The notes below the pieces were generated by a model. That model did not search any database. It saw nothing but the letters and a program-made list of their open reading frames with translations, and was not told the origin of the DNA. Both the position numbers and the translations under genes were made by a program. Below are positions 8,355 to 16,740 of a stretch of DNA of 64,000 nucleotides, piece by piece; position 1 is the stretch's first letter; the number at the start of each line of letters is the position of its first letter. Source of the stretch: REEB509 sp049314555 (lineage in GTDB: Bacteria; Pseudomonadota; Alphaproteobacteria; Caulobacterales; Aquidulcibacteraceae); contig JBMOEW010000002.1 in the NCBI GenBank assembly GCA_049314555.1, forward strand, positions 1-64,000, given 5' to 3'.

Positions 8355-10067
8355 TTGCGCGCTACAATCCTTGCGGTGTTGTTGATTGCGTGGCTGGTCG
8401 CCACCATTCTCACTGTGCTTCCAAGTTTCAATGCCGAGGGCAAGACGCACAAGGTGGACACCAACCCGTTGCGTTGGCTGAACCGGCAGTTGTCTGTCGT
8501 GGTTCTGCCGACCCTCGTGTTTTGGCTAATTGCGAGCAGTGATCAGCTTTTTGACTGGAACCTGGATGCGTTCCCACTCGGGTACTTTTTGGGCATCTTG
8601 GTGTTTTGGGCGAGTGGGCTGTTTCTGCGCGCTTGGTGGTTACGCCACACGCCTGATGTTGAGACCAACAAGGCGTTTCACGAATGGGTCGAGCAGCTCA
8701 AGGAACGGGAAGCGCGCATTTATCTGTTTGGTAAAAATGAGTTTTTTGGAAAGCGCGCCTTTTTCCGCGCGTGGATTTGGGCCGGTCTAGGCTTTCTTCT
8801 GCTTCTCGCTGCATTTGTCTTCACGCAGGCTTTTGCGGCAGTAACCGCCCGCGCTCTTGAGGGGCAGTCCGCGTCTGTATTGGCAACAGTCGCCCTCGCT
8901 TTGGCGATGAGCCAAGTGTTGTATTGGGTTGGTCAAGTCGTCTATTGGCGGCTCCTCAACGAGCAGGGCACCAGCCTGCCTGTTCGTTATGCTCTGTTCG
9001 GCGATCAAGTCGTTCGGTTCATGCTTTCGACTTGGATGGTGTTTTTCGCTTTCTTCGTGGTGATGGAACAGGGCACCATCAACATCCGCGAAACCTTAAG
9101 CGTGATCGTGATCGCGTTAGCATTGATCGGTTTCATGGCGGCGGTGGTGTGGCCTTTTGCAAGCTGGCGGGTGCGCTTTCGCGATGAACGCCGTTTGCAA
9201 CTGACCCGCTTTGCATTTCTGATGGGCCGCATCGAAAGTGCCTTCAAACATGCGCCGGTGCCTGTGGCCGCCAGTCCCACTGGCCCTGATGTCGCCGGCA
9301 TCGATCTTGAGACGCACGCCACCCATTATTCCTCAAGCGCGCTGCAGAAATCGTTCCGCGAACTTGAAGCCCTGTTCATGGAAATCATCCGGCAAAGTCG
9401 ATTTCGCTGCTATGTCGCGCTGCACGCCCACAAGCCAGACCGCCGGGCAGCCCTGAAACCTGCGTTTGAGAAAGCCTCAGCGCTCTATGCGGTCTGGTAC
9501 GCCAACGACGAAAAGCGGCGCACGCCTCATGAGATCATCAAGGATCCAGCGACCGGCGAAAGTCCAGCTGATGCCCGGACGTTGATCGAAGACTTGAAAG
9601 CTTTGACGTCTAACCAAAATCCGCCGTTCACGCCGTTCGAGCGCTTCCTGGTGGAGCGGGCCTTTGCGGAAAAGCGCATGCGAGCCGCCCTCAGCCTGGG
9701 TGACGTTCCTACGCTGAGTGACATGGTGCGGCTGCACCTCAAGCAACTGGAAGAGAGCGACTATCGCTACCGGATCATGCGTTGGAGCGGGCGGGTGATG
9801 ACGCGCTTTGACCGGCCGGAGTGGCTGCGGGGTTTCGCGGCCGAAGCCAAAGGCGACATCGAAAATCGGCTGCAGCGGGTGGATCGGCGTTCACTGTTGT
9901 TGGCGGTTTCTGCGGCAGCTGCCGCGGGTGTTCTTGCGTGGGGCTTCGCGATCTACGACAAGGACATTAAGGACAGCGTGCGCGAGGCGATCGCGATCGG
10001 ATCGAAAATCTCCCAGGCTGGTTCGACCACGCCTGACAGCTCGCGCGACGGCGGCGCGCCAGACTGA
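8355..10067 (+). CDS. multi-pass membrane protein of unknown function
   Basis: I do not recognise this 570-residue protein. The first 22 residues form a membrane helix. Further hydrophobic segments lie near residues 45-65, 75-97, 135-160, 165-190, 210-235 and 240-268. A soluble region of about 230 residues follows (roughly 275-505), rich in Arg, Lys and Glu with aromatic clusters such as FRELEALFMEIIRQSRFRCYVALHAH. A last membrane helix lies near 518-535, then a short polar tail. The start is TTG at 8355. It follows the PhoD-like gene by 23 bases on the same strand and may share its transcript. No catalytic motif is visible. Confidence 0.7.
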   Translation: MRATILAVLLIAWLVATILTVLPSFNAEGKTHKVDTNPLRWLNRQLSVVVLPTLVFWLIASSDQLFDWNLDAFPLGYFLGILVFWASGLFLRAWWLRHTPDVETNKAFHEWVEQLKEREARIYLFGKNEFFGKRAFFRAWIWAGLGFLLLLAAFVFTQAFAAVTARALEGQSASVLATVALALAMSQVLYWVGQVVYWRLLNEQGTSLPVRYALFGDQVVRFMLSTWMVFFAFFVVMEQGTINIRETLSVIVIALALIGFMAAVVWPFASWRVRFRDERRLQLTRFAFLMGRIESAFKHAPVPVAASPTGPDVAGIDLETHATHYSSSALQKSFRELEALFMEIIRQSRFRCYVALHAHKPDRRAALKPAFEKASALYAVWYANDEKRRTPHEIIKDPATGESPADARTLIEDLKALTSNQNPPFTPFERFLVERAFAEKRMRAALSLGDVPTLSDMVRLHLKQLEESDYRYRIMRWSGRVMTRFDRPEWLRGFAAEAKGDIENRLQRVDRRSLLLAVSAAAAAGVLAWGFAIYDKDIKDSVREAIAIGSKISQAGSTTPDSSRDGGAPD

Positions 10068-10103
10068 CGCTTTGATCGAACGCGAAAGTCAATCCGATCT
10101 CGG

Positions 10104-10130
10104 CCGTTGCATATGAAGCTCGGGTCTGCA
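10104..10130 (+). repeat. copy 2 of the 27-28 bp motif upstream of the MFS gene
   Basis: CCGTTGCATATGAAG followed by CTCGGGTCTGCA ends 13 bases before the ATG at 10144. It aligns with 7123-7150 with one single-base gap. Both copies lie immediately 5' of a coding start, which suggests a shared control element. Confidence 0.5.
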
Positions 10131-10143
10131 ACGCCTGTGACCC

Positions 10144-11400
10144 ATGAATAGCCTTCGCACCGTTTTTGTTCTGATTGTCGCGATCGTGATCGTGCAACTC
10201 GCGCAGTCTTTGCTGGCGGTGCATATCCCTTTGGCCATGGCCTCCGACGGACTTTCAACGACGGGGATCGGCCTCGTCGCTGCGGCCTATGCGGCGGGCT
10301 TTATGGGCGGAGCTTGGCTAGGGCCAAGGCTGCTCGCGCGGGTGGGCCATATCCGGGTATTTGCCGCCTGTGCGGCGGTTGCGGCGGCGGCCACCTTAAC
10401 CCTGCACGCGGCCGATATCACCGTCGCCTGGATGGCCGTGCGGGTGGGGACGGGGGCTGCCATCGCCTTGATGTTTGCGGCCAGCGAGAGCTGGATGAAC
10501 AGCGCCATTCCGCGGTCCGAACGTGGCAGCGTAATGGGCGTATACATGGTTTGCACCAAAGCGGCGCTCGCGACAGGCCCATTTTTGGCGGTGACGCATG
10601 ATGGGGCAGCGCCGGAGCCGCTGATGGTTGCTGCCGCGCTGATCGCCCTGGCGATGGTGCCTGTTTGTTTCACCGCGACCGAACAGCCCGAACCGCCCAA
10701 GTCCGAGCCGCTTGCGCTGCGGGCGTTGTTTCGCACGGCACCAGCAGCCGTTGTTGCCGTGATGACTGCGGGCATTGTGAACGGCGGTGTGTTGGCGCTT
10801 TCGGCAACATACGCGGCGGCCGTTTATGGGCCAGAGACCGCCCGAGACTTCTACGCCGCGGCTTGGATCGGATCGCTTTTGTTGCAATGGCCGGCGGGGC
10901 GATTGTCGGACTCGATGGACCGACGCCTGGTGATTGCGCTGCTTGCGGGCTTTGCAGCTCTTTGTGCTATCGCACTGGCGCTTTTGGGCGGCACGATTCC
11001 GTTTGTTGCGGCAGCAAGCCTTTATGCGCTGTATGGGGCTGGCGCGCTTTCTTACTATGGGATCGCTGCGGCGCACATGGCAGACAGGGCCGATCCGACC
11101 AGTATGGCGCGGGCGACTGCCGGCCTGCTGTTTGTGTGGGCGGCGGGTTCGATCATTGGCCCGTTGGCGCTTGGCCCGGTGGTCGATTTATTTGGCCCGG
11201 CTGGCATTTTTTGGTTTGCGGGTGCTGCCTTGTTTCTCATGGGCTTGGCCATGCTTTGGCGGCTTGGCGCGCGGGGGCCCACGCCCATCGACAGGAAAGG
11301 CGCGTTTGCCGGCAAGCAGCCAACAAGCGTTGCGGCGGCCGAATTGGGCTATGGCGAAGGCGATCTCACACCGCCGGGTCCGACGCGGCCGCTCGTTTAA
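10144..11400 (+). CDS. MFS transporter (YcaD/sugar-efflux-like)
   Basis: This 418-residue permease has about 12 hydrophobic helices. Features include the N-terminal VAAAYAAGFMGGAWLGPRLLARVGHIRVFA region (helix 2 to loop 2-3) and a central WPAGRLSDSMDRRL motif at the start of the second half, as in other MFS proteins. It is not closely similar to the MFS protein at 13-1173. It is preceded by the 27-bp motif at 10104 and ends 102 bases before sucC. Substrate unknown. Confidence 0.85.
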   Translation: MNSLRTVFVLIVAIVIVQLAQSLLAVHIPLAMASDGLSTTGIGLVAAAYAAGFMGGAWLGPRLLARVGHIRVFAACAAVAAAATLTLHAADITVAWMAVRVGTGAAIALMFAASESWMNSAIPRSERGSVMGVYMVCTKAALATGPFLAVTHDGAAPEPLMVAAALIALAMVPVCFTATEQPEPPKSEPLALRALFRTAPAAVVAVMTAGIVNGGVLALSATYAAAVYGPETARDFYAAAWIGSLLLQWPAGRLSDSMDRRLVIALLAGFAALCAIALALLGGTIPFVAAASLYALYGAGALSYYGIAAAHMADRADPTSMARATAGLLFVWAAGSIIGPLALGPVVDLFGPAGIFWFAGAALFLMGLAMLWRLGARGPTPIDRKGAFAGKQPTSVAAAELGYGEGDLTPPGPTRPLV

Positions 11401-11436
11401 GCCCGCCACAACAGGCTGATCTGCATGGCGGCGTGG

Positions 11437-11466
11437 TTGCGCGGGCGCGCAAAGCCCGCCTATACA
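11437..11466 (+). promoter_or_regulatory. promoter of sucC
   Basis: TTGCGC at 11437-11442 and TATACA at 11461-11466 are separated by 18 bases. Transcription would start near 11473, giving a leader of about 30 bases before sucC. The spacer holds an inverted repeat, GCGGGC at 11441-11446 and GCCCGC at 11454-11459, which might be an operator or simply reflect base composition. Confidence 0.5.
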
Positions 11467-11502
11467 GACGACGCACGGTTTTTGCAGCGCATGAGGGCGG
11501 CG

Positions 11503-12696
11503 ATGAACATCCACGAGTATCAAGGCAAGGCGATCTATCGGAAGTATGGCCTGCCGGTCTCTGCCGGATTTCCCGCCTTCACCGCCCAGGAAGCCATCGA
11601 AGCGGCGGCAAAGCTTGGCGGGCCGCTTTGGGTTGTGAAGAGCCAAATTCACGCCGGCGGGCGTGGCAAAGGCAAGTTCAAAGAAGCCAAAGCCGGCGAG
11701 AAGGGCGGCGTGCGTTTAGCCTTCAAGCCGGAAGAGGTGGGTTTGTATGCGGAGCAGATGCTGGGATCGACGCTGGTCACGGCGCAGACCGGCCCAGCGG
11801 GACGGATGGTCAATCGGCTCTACATCGAAGATGGCAGCGACATCGACAAGGAACTGTATCTGTCTGCGGTCGTAGACCGCGCAACCGGTGGGATTTCTTT
11901 CGTGGCCAGCCCTGATGGCGGGATGGATATCGAAAAGGTCGCCCACGATACACCGGAGCGGGTGCACACCATTTCGATCGATCCAAGCGTTGGCGTAACC
12001 GACGGCGACGGTCGGAATGTGGCCTCTGCTCTTGGGCTTGCTGGTGCGTTGGCGGACGAGTGCGTGCCGATCGTCAAGAAGCTGTATGAGATGTTCACTA
12101 AGGAGGACATGAGCCTTCTGGAGATCAACCCGCTGATCGTCACAAAGGACCAGCGGCTTAAGTTGCTCGATGCCAAGATCAGCTTCGACTCTAACGCCGG
12201 CTATCGTCACCCAGAATGGGCAGAGATGCGCGACCTTGGCGAAGAGGACGAAAAGGAAATCGAGGCCTCAAAGTATGACCTCGCTTATATCGCGCTCGAT
12301 GGCACGATCGGTTGCATGGTAAACGGTGCCGGCCTTGCAATGGCAACGATGGACATCATCAAGTTGTTTGGCGAAGAGCCAGCGAACTTTCTGGATGTGG
12401 GCGGCGGTGCCAGTGAGGAAAAAGTGACAGCCGCCTTCAAGATCATCACCGCTGATCCGAAGGTCAAGGGCATCCTCGTCAATATCTTCGGCGGGATCAT
12501 GAAGTGCGACGTGATCGCAAACGGCGTAATTGCAGCGGTGAAGTCGGTGGGACTGAACGTGCCACTGGTGGTGCGTTTGGAGGGGACCAACGTTGAGCTT
12601 GGCAAGCAGATCATCAGGGAGAGCGGCCTGAACGTCATCCCGGCAGATGACCTGGAAGACGCGGCACGGAAGATCGTGGCGGCGGTGCGCGCCTAA
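11503..12696 (+). CDS. sucC: succinyl-CoA ligase (ADP-forming) beta subunit
   Basis: SucC pairs with SucD to interconvert succinyl-CoA and succinate with ATP formation in the TCA cycle. The 397-residue protein begins MNIHEYQGKAIYRKYGLP and carries the ATP-grasp segments VVKSQIHAGGRGKGKF and LEINPLIV, plus the C-terminal ligase segment VNIFGGIMKCDVIA and RLEGTNVELGK. The ATG at 11503 is used; an in-frame ATG at 11425 would add 26 residues absent from the family. Its partner sucD lies 6.2 kb downstream instead of directly adjacent. Confidence 0.97.
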   Translation: MNIHEYQGKAIYRKYGLPVSAGFPAFTAQEAIEAAAKLGGPLWVVKSQIHAGGRGKGKFKEAKAGEKGGVRLAFKPEEVGLYAEQMLGSTLVTAQTGPAGRMVNRLYIEDGSDIDKELYLSAVVDRATGGISFVASPDGGMDIEKVAHDTPERVHTISIDPSVGVTDGDGRNVASALGLAGALADECVPIVKKLYEMFTKEDMSLLEINPLIVTKDQRLKLLDAKISFDSNAGYRHPEWAEMRDLGEEDEKEIEASKYDLAYIALDGTIGCMVNGAGLAMATMDIIKLFGEEPANFLDVGGGASEEKVTAAFKIITADPKVKGILVNIFGGIMKCDVIANGVIAAVKSVGLNVPLVVRLEGTNVELGKQIIRESGLNVIPADDLEDAARKIVAAVRA

Positions 12697-12726
12697 CCGC
12701 CAACAACTTCAGCATCGGGGGTGGCG

Positions 12727-13116
12727 ATGGGCAAGGTGATCGAACAAACCGGGGTTGCCCAATCGTCGACCAAACGCAAAACGCTGCGGGTGGTGTTTCC
12801 GCGCCGGTTTGCAGAGCTTCCGGAGCTTGAAGTGACGTTTTCGTGCTCCGGCGCTAGCCGAAGCGTGCGGCCTACTGAACGCAGCGCCCGGTGGTTCGAG
12901 GTGAGCCCTTTCGACGCTGCGAGTGTCGGAAAACTGGTCGACCGGCCTTGCACGCTGACCTGGACAGCGCGCGGCGAAGTGCTGCCTGCATGGCACGGGT
13001 CAATTGCGCCTGTGTCGCTGACAGCAGGGCTGCTTGGGGTGGTGGCCACCCTCAATGAGTTGGGTGTGATTGACGCAACGCGCAGCGCCTTGGCCCGGTT
13101 TTTGGCCGGACTTTGA
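12727..13116 (+). CDS. hypothetical protein
   Basis: This is a 129-residue protein that I do not recognise. It is mostly soluble, with an Arg/Ser-rich first half (KRKTLRVVFPRRFAELPELEVTF) and a more hydrophobic end (SLTAGLLGVVATLNEL). ATG at 12727 is preferred over GTG at 12721 because the GGGGG at 12717-12721 is better spaced for it. It begins 30 bases after sucC and may be cotranscribed with it. The reading frame is open throughout and the minus strand shows nothing better, so it is probably real. Confidence 0.6.
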   Translation: MGKVIEQTGVAQSSTKRKTLRVVFPRRFAELPELEVTFSCSGASRSVRPTERSARWFEVSPFDAASVGKLVDRPCTLTWTARGEVLPAWHGSIAPVSLTAGLLGVVATLNELGVIDATRSALARFLAGL

Positions 13117-13184
13117 GTGCAAGTCCGACCGTTTACTTGACTGTGGGTTGCTCGCTTCGCCGGGATCTGAACTGACCGAAACGC

Positions 13185-13538
13185 CTACTTGCGCGCTTTG
13201 CGCGCTGCGTAGCGGGCATCGCGCGCCGCTTTTTGGGCGGCCTTGAGCGCTTCGGTGTCAACTTTTTCGTTTTCAACGGCGGCTTCAGCAGCCAAGCGGC
13301 GCTCTTCGGCTTTGATGCGCTTTTCTTCAGCCTCTGCCTTAATTTTTTCGCGTCGCGCGATGGCTTCCGCGGCTTTGCGTGCTTCGCGCTCGTCTTGTGC
13401 CTTGGCTTTGGCGGCGCGCACTGCAGGATCAATCGCCGCTCTTGCTTCTGTCCGCTCACGGAATTGAGCCAATTGGGCTTGTTTGGCCTTTGCTGCGGCG
13501 GCTGCGCGGTCGGTCAGGCTTGGGCTATGCTTCGACAA
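13185..13538 (-). CDS. DUF6481-like Ala/Lys/Arg-rich helical protein
   Basis: This 117-residue, highly charged protein consists almost wholly of Ala, Lys, Arg and Glu and is predicted to be one long helix or coiled coil. The opening MSKHSPSLTDRAAAAAKAKQ and the IDPAVRAAKAKAQDEREARKA stretch resemble small alphaproteobacterial proteins classed as DUF6481. No enzymatic motif or signal peptide. The strongly basic tail (ARDARYAARKARK) would allow nucleic-acid binding, but that is inference. Family assignment is from memory of composition and pattern. Confidence 0.65.
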   Translation of the reverse strand: MSKHSPSLTDRAAAAAKAKQAQLAQFRERTEARAAIDPAVRAAKAKAQDEREARKAAEAIARREKIKAEAEEKRIKAEERRLAAEAAVENEKVDTEALKAAQKAARDARYAARKARK

Positions 13539-13619
13539 AACGAATTCTTTCCTCTGTGATGAAGGGCCTTGTAGGGCCTGTTCCGCCCAGAAGCTAGACG
13601 GGTTGGCGCGGAAGTTTGG

Positions 13620-14198
13620 CTAGTGGTCACTTATCTCGCGCTCTATGCGGCGATCGGGCATCAACCAGATGCACGCGACCAGGGCCACCAGCGCCCAGGT
13701 AATCCAGGGGCTGATGAATGCAGCCGGAATGCCCAGAACATAGGCGATGGGAGACGCTTTGCCTTTCCAATCCTTGCCGACGGCGCGGGCCAGGGTGTGA
13801 TCATGTCCGTGTTCAGAGATAATCGCTCGCTGGAGCAGCATATAGGCGATGGCTGGTGCCAGGAAGCTAGCGGCATAGAGGGCTGTGGGGACGGCCGCGC
13901 CGCCTGTTTCGTCCATCCAAGCCGTGGTAAAGGGGACCAGCGAGAGCCAAAACAAGAGATGCATGTTGGCCCAAAGGATGGCCCCGTTCACACGATGCAC
14001 CGTGTGCATCATGTGGTGGTGGTTGTTCCAATAGATCGCAACGTTCAAGAAGCTCAGGATGTAGCTTAGCAGGGTGGGGGCGACTTGCCAGAGCGCGGAC
14101 AGGGTTGGTGCTTCTGGCGGGTGCAGCTCCAACACCATGATCGTGATGATGATCGCAATCACGCCGTCGCTAAACGCCAATACGCGCTCTTTGCCCAC
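13620..14198 (-). CDS. TMEM175 family potassium channel-like membrane protein (DUF1211)
   Basis: This 192-residue membrane protein opens VGKERVLAFSDGVIAIIITIMVLEL, containing the FSD motif that lines the pore in bacterial TMEM175 potassium channels. Several further hydrophobic helices and a histidine-rich loop (NNHHHMMHTVHRV) follow, which is also common in the family. GTG at 14198 is chosen because GAGGGGG lies 5 bases upstream; an in-frame ATG at 14255 would add 19 polar residues. Expected role: K+ conductance across the inner membrane, inferred from family membership. Confidence 0.85.
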   Translation of the reverse strand: MGKERVLAFSDGVIAIIITIMVLELHPPEAPTLSALWQVAPTLLSYILSFLNVAIYWNNHHHMMHTVHRVNGAILWANMHLLFWLSLVPFTTAWMDETGGAAVPTALYAASFLAPAIAYMLLQRAIISEHGHDHTLARAVGKDWKGKASPIAYVLGIPAAFISPWITWALVALVACIWLMPDRRIEREISDH

Positions 14199-14340
14199 AA
14201 TGGCCCCCTCGGTTCGAGTCCTATGAGGGTGGCTTGCGCAACATGGTGATGTCAAAGGCGGCTTGATGTGCTGGCCTTGCTGTGCCGAGCGGGCAGGGGG
14301 AGGAGCTGCGCCAGGGTGCGCGGCTCCTCCGTTGACCTGA

Positions 14341-14766
14341 TTAGGCCTTGGGCATCAGGACGGCGTCGATCCCATGGATGACACCGTTGGAGCAGCTGAT
14401 GTCTGCCATCGAGACTTTGGCACCGTTGACGTGGACGCCGTCAGTGCCATCCACGTGCAAGGCTTCGCCTTCAACTGACGCAGGGCTAAGCTTTTTCCCG
14501 GCCGCATCCGCTGCCATCACCTTGCTCGACATGACGTGGAACTTTAGAATTCTCGCCAGCTTTTCCTTGTTGGCTGGCAAGAGAAGGTCACTCAACGTTG
14601 CGGACGGCACCTTTGCGAGGGCTGCGTCGGTCGGGGCGAAAACGGTGAAGGGACCGGTGCCTTCAAGAACCGAGGTCAGGTCAGCTGCCATGAGTGCGGC
14701 GGTCAATGTCTTGAAACTATCTGAGCCGGCGGCGGTCGCGGAAATTGTTTGTGTGGAAACCGTCAT
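14341..14766 (-). CDS. fasciclin (FAS1) domain protein
   Basis: This 141-residue protein is one FAS1 domain. The two conserved boxes are visible: TVFAPTDAALAKVP (about residues 41-54) and the C-terminal ISCSNGVIHGIDAVLMP. FAS1 domains usually mediate adhesion outside the cell and are exported, but here the product starts MTVSTQTISATAAGSDSF with no hydrophobic signal, so it may be cytoplasmic or use another route. It is divergent from the glyoxalase gene across a relatively AT-rich 201-base region. Confidence 0.85.
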   Translation of the reverse strand: MTVSTQTISATAAGSDSFKTLTAALMAADLTSVLEGTGPFTVFAPTDAALAKVPSATLSDLLLPANKEKLARILKFHVMSSKVMAADAAGKKLSPASVEGEALHVDGTDGVHVNGAKVSMADISCSNGVIHGIDAVLMPKA

Positions 14767-14967
14767 GACTTTACTTGTCCAATTTCATGATATCGTAGGA
14801 TGCGCCAATTGATGGGAGCATTACTTCGCGATCATCATTTTATGAGTCTGCTAAAATTGCAGCTAGCTCATGGACTGTGCATGCAGACCATGACTCCGTT
14901 ACTTGGTACTTTCGCGAAACTTCTACAACCCCGCCAGTTATTATTTACCCCGAGAGACGATGACCAA

Positions 14968-15408
14968 ATGCGATACCTGCACACCATGATCCGGGTGAAA
15001 GACTTGCCCGCCGCGTTGGACTTTTTTTGCGACAAGCTGGGCCTGGAAGAGGTTCGCCGTTATGAGAGCGAAGCAGGGCGGTTTACCCTCGTGTTTTTGC
15101 GCGCGGCGGGCAACATCGTCGACGAGAGCGGCCGACCGAGCCCCGAAGTGGAACTCACGTACAATTGGGATCCAGAGGAATATACTGGAGGTCGCAACTT
15201 CGGCCACTTAGCCTTTGAGGTAGACGACATCTATGCGGCGTGCGAGCGGTTGAGAGATGGCGGGGTTGTCATCAATCGTCCCCCACGGGATGGGCAGATG
15301 GCCTTTGTGCGCAGCCCGGATGGAATTTCAGTCGAGCTGCTTCAGGCCGGGAAAGCCAAACCACCGTTGGAGCCATGGGCGTCGATGCCCAATGTTGGAG
15401 CTTGGTAG
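14968..15408 (+). CDS. gloA: lactoylglutathione lyase (glyoxalase I)
   Basis: The enzyme converts the hemithioacetal of methylglyoxal and glutathione to S-lactoylglutathione. The 146-residue VOC-fold protein begins MRYLHTMIRVKDLPAALDFFCDKLGL, with the metal-ligand His near residue 5, and contains VELTYNWDPEEYTGGRNFGHLAFEVDDIY and the C-terminal SPDGISVELLQ Glu ligand region. Length and motifs match GloA. ATG at 14968 has GAGAGACGA about 7 bases upstream; longer in-frame starts lack family similarity. The next gene starts 3 bases after the stop. Confidence 0.92.
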   Translation: MRYLHTMIRVKDLPAALDFFCDKLGLEEVRRYESEAGRFTLVFLRAAGNIVDESGRPSPEVELTYNWDPEEYTGGRNFGHLAFEVDDIYAACERLRDGGVVINRPPRDGQMAFVRSPDGISVELLQAGKAKPPLEPWASMPNVGAW

Positions 15409-15411
15409 CGG

Positions 15412-16029
15412 ATGAACAGGCTGCGCGCGGTTTGGTGGTTTACGGCCGCGTTCTTCTTGGCAATTGCTGCTTACGCCTATTTCGGCTGGCACCTTGGATT
15501 GGTGCCTGAGGCTTTGCGCCCGCTAGCCCGCACAGCGCTTTGGGGCGGGGCTGCGGTTGGCTTCGTGCTGATCGTACACCCGCTTCAGCCATGGCGTTGG
15601 CTTGGGTTGCTGCCAATCCGAGGCCGCATCGTTCTGATTGCTTGCGGTTCGTTTGCGGTGGTTTTTGGGTTGCAGGCTTTGGCATCGCAGTTCGTGTTTG
15701 GGCCGACGCACCGCTTGTCTTCCCTGACTGTGACGGCGCTGGCCCTGAGTGGTGTTGGCGTGTTTGTGGAAGAGTTGGTGTTTCGCGGGGTAATCCAAAC
15801 GGTCTTGGTTGAAGCGATGGGCACTTTGGCCGGCGTCTTGATCGCCAGCGCCTTATTCCTCGCCGTTCATGTGCCGGGTTGGCTGATCTTGGATATCGTG
15901 CCGCCGCCAACGCAGATCGTCGGCGTGTTTGGTGTTGGCCTTGTTTGTGGGGCGCTGCGGGTTTGGTCTGGCAGTCTTTGGCCTTCGGTGTTTGCGCATC
16001 TCGCCAATAATCTCGGCGTGTTGGTCTAG
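15412..16029 (+). CDS. CPBP family intramembrane metalloprotease
   Basis: This 205-residue membrane protein has about six hydrophobic helices. The CPBP/Abi signature EELVFRG (Glu-Glu-x-x-x-Arg) lies in the second half, followed by a histidine in LAVHVPGW and the late HLANN motif, together forming the intramembrane active site. Members act in prenyl-protein processing or bacteriocin immunity elsewhere; the substrate here is unknown. It sits 3 bases after gloA and is likely cotranscribed. Confidence 0.85.
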   Translation: MNRLRAVWWFTAAFFLAIAAYAYFGWHLGLVPEALRPLARTALWGGAAVGFVLIVHPLQPWRWLGLLPIRGRIVLIACGSFAVVFGLQALASQFVFGPTHRLSSLTVTALALSGVGVFVEELVFRGVIQTVLVEAMGTLAGVLIASALFLAVHVPGWLILDIVPPPTQIVGVFGVGLVCGALRVWSGSLWPSVFAHLANNLGVLV

Positions 16030-16089
16030 ACTGCTGATTTAGCGCACTCTCGGACACAAAATCGCGACGACATTTTTGTTGAAAATGCG

Positions 16090-16740
16090 CTAGGCGTCTG
16101 GGGTGGTTGGTGCAGCCGGTGGCAGGGCGGGCGGCGGTGCCGACGCACCCAATACCGAAGCAAAAATGGCGTCCACTTCGGCTTGGTTGGCGGCGTAGTA
16201 GTGTTCGGTCGGGGCAAGATAAACGACGGCTTGCAGCCTGCTGTTTTGGGCCGCGGCGGCAGCCCTGCCGTTTAGATTCAGGCCCTCTTTGGTTTGCGCG
16301 GTGAAAACAAACTGCACGCCCTGACGGCCCGCAAAATCTGCAGGTCGCAGCGCTTCATTTGCCACGTTGGTATAGCCCCAAGCGGCGATGGTATCGTTGA
16401 GAAATTCAACCAGTTCGCGCGAGGTCATGTCTGCCCGATAAACAGGGACACGATCTTCACGGTTTGCCGGCCTGATCAGCCCCGCGCCGGGAGCGATGTC
16501 GTGGGCGAGATACAGCCGGTCGATCAGGGGGCCCTCGAGGGTGAGCAGGCGCAGATTTTGGACGCGTTGGGGGGCCACATTGGAGATATCATTCCACGTT
16601 CGCCCCAAGGTCACGTTGTAGGCTCGGCCGACCGCATAAGGGCCTTCTCCAACCGCCGACACGCCGCCTGCGCATCCTGAAACGGCGAGCGCTGCAGACA
16701 ACGCCAGGCCCAAAACAAGCTGCTTGAACACCTGGTTCAT
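16090..16740 (-). CDS. hypothetical lipoprotein
   Basis: This 216-residue product has a lipoprotein signal (MNQVFKQLVLGLALSAALAVSGCAGG, lipobox Cys near residue 23). The mature part has no motif I recognise; it ends in a Pro/Ala-rich tail. The ATG at 16740 overlaps the stop of the upstream M48 protease (ATGA), so the two are coupled. It is the last gene of a three-gene minus-strand set of lipoprotein, protease, lipoprotein. Function unknown, probably in the periplasm or attached to a membrane. Confidence 0.75.
   Translation of the reverse strand: MNQVFKQLVLGLALSAALAVSGCAGGVSAVGEGPYAVGRAYNVTLGRTWNDISNVAPQRVQNLRLLTLEGPLIDRLYLAHDIAPGAGLIRPANREDRVPVYRADMTSRELVEFLNDTIAAWGYTNVANEALRPADFAGRQGVQFVFTAQTKEGLNLNGRAAAAAQNSRLQAVVYLAPTEHYYAANQAEVDAIFASVLGASAPPPALPPAAPTTPDA

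Noticed and set aside
10665..11915. A 416-residue open frame on the plus strand overlapping the MFS permease and sucC
   Set aside because: It is out of frame with both certain genes, has Arg/Gly/Cys-rich composition and no domain.
16071..16087. CATTTT/AAAATG inverted repeat between the CPBP protease and the minus-strand lipoprotein as a bidirectional terminator
   Set aside because: Only six AT-rich pairs, so too weak to call.
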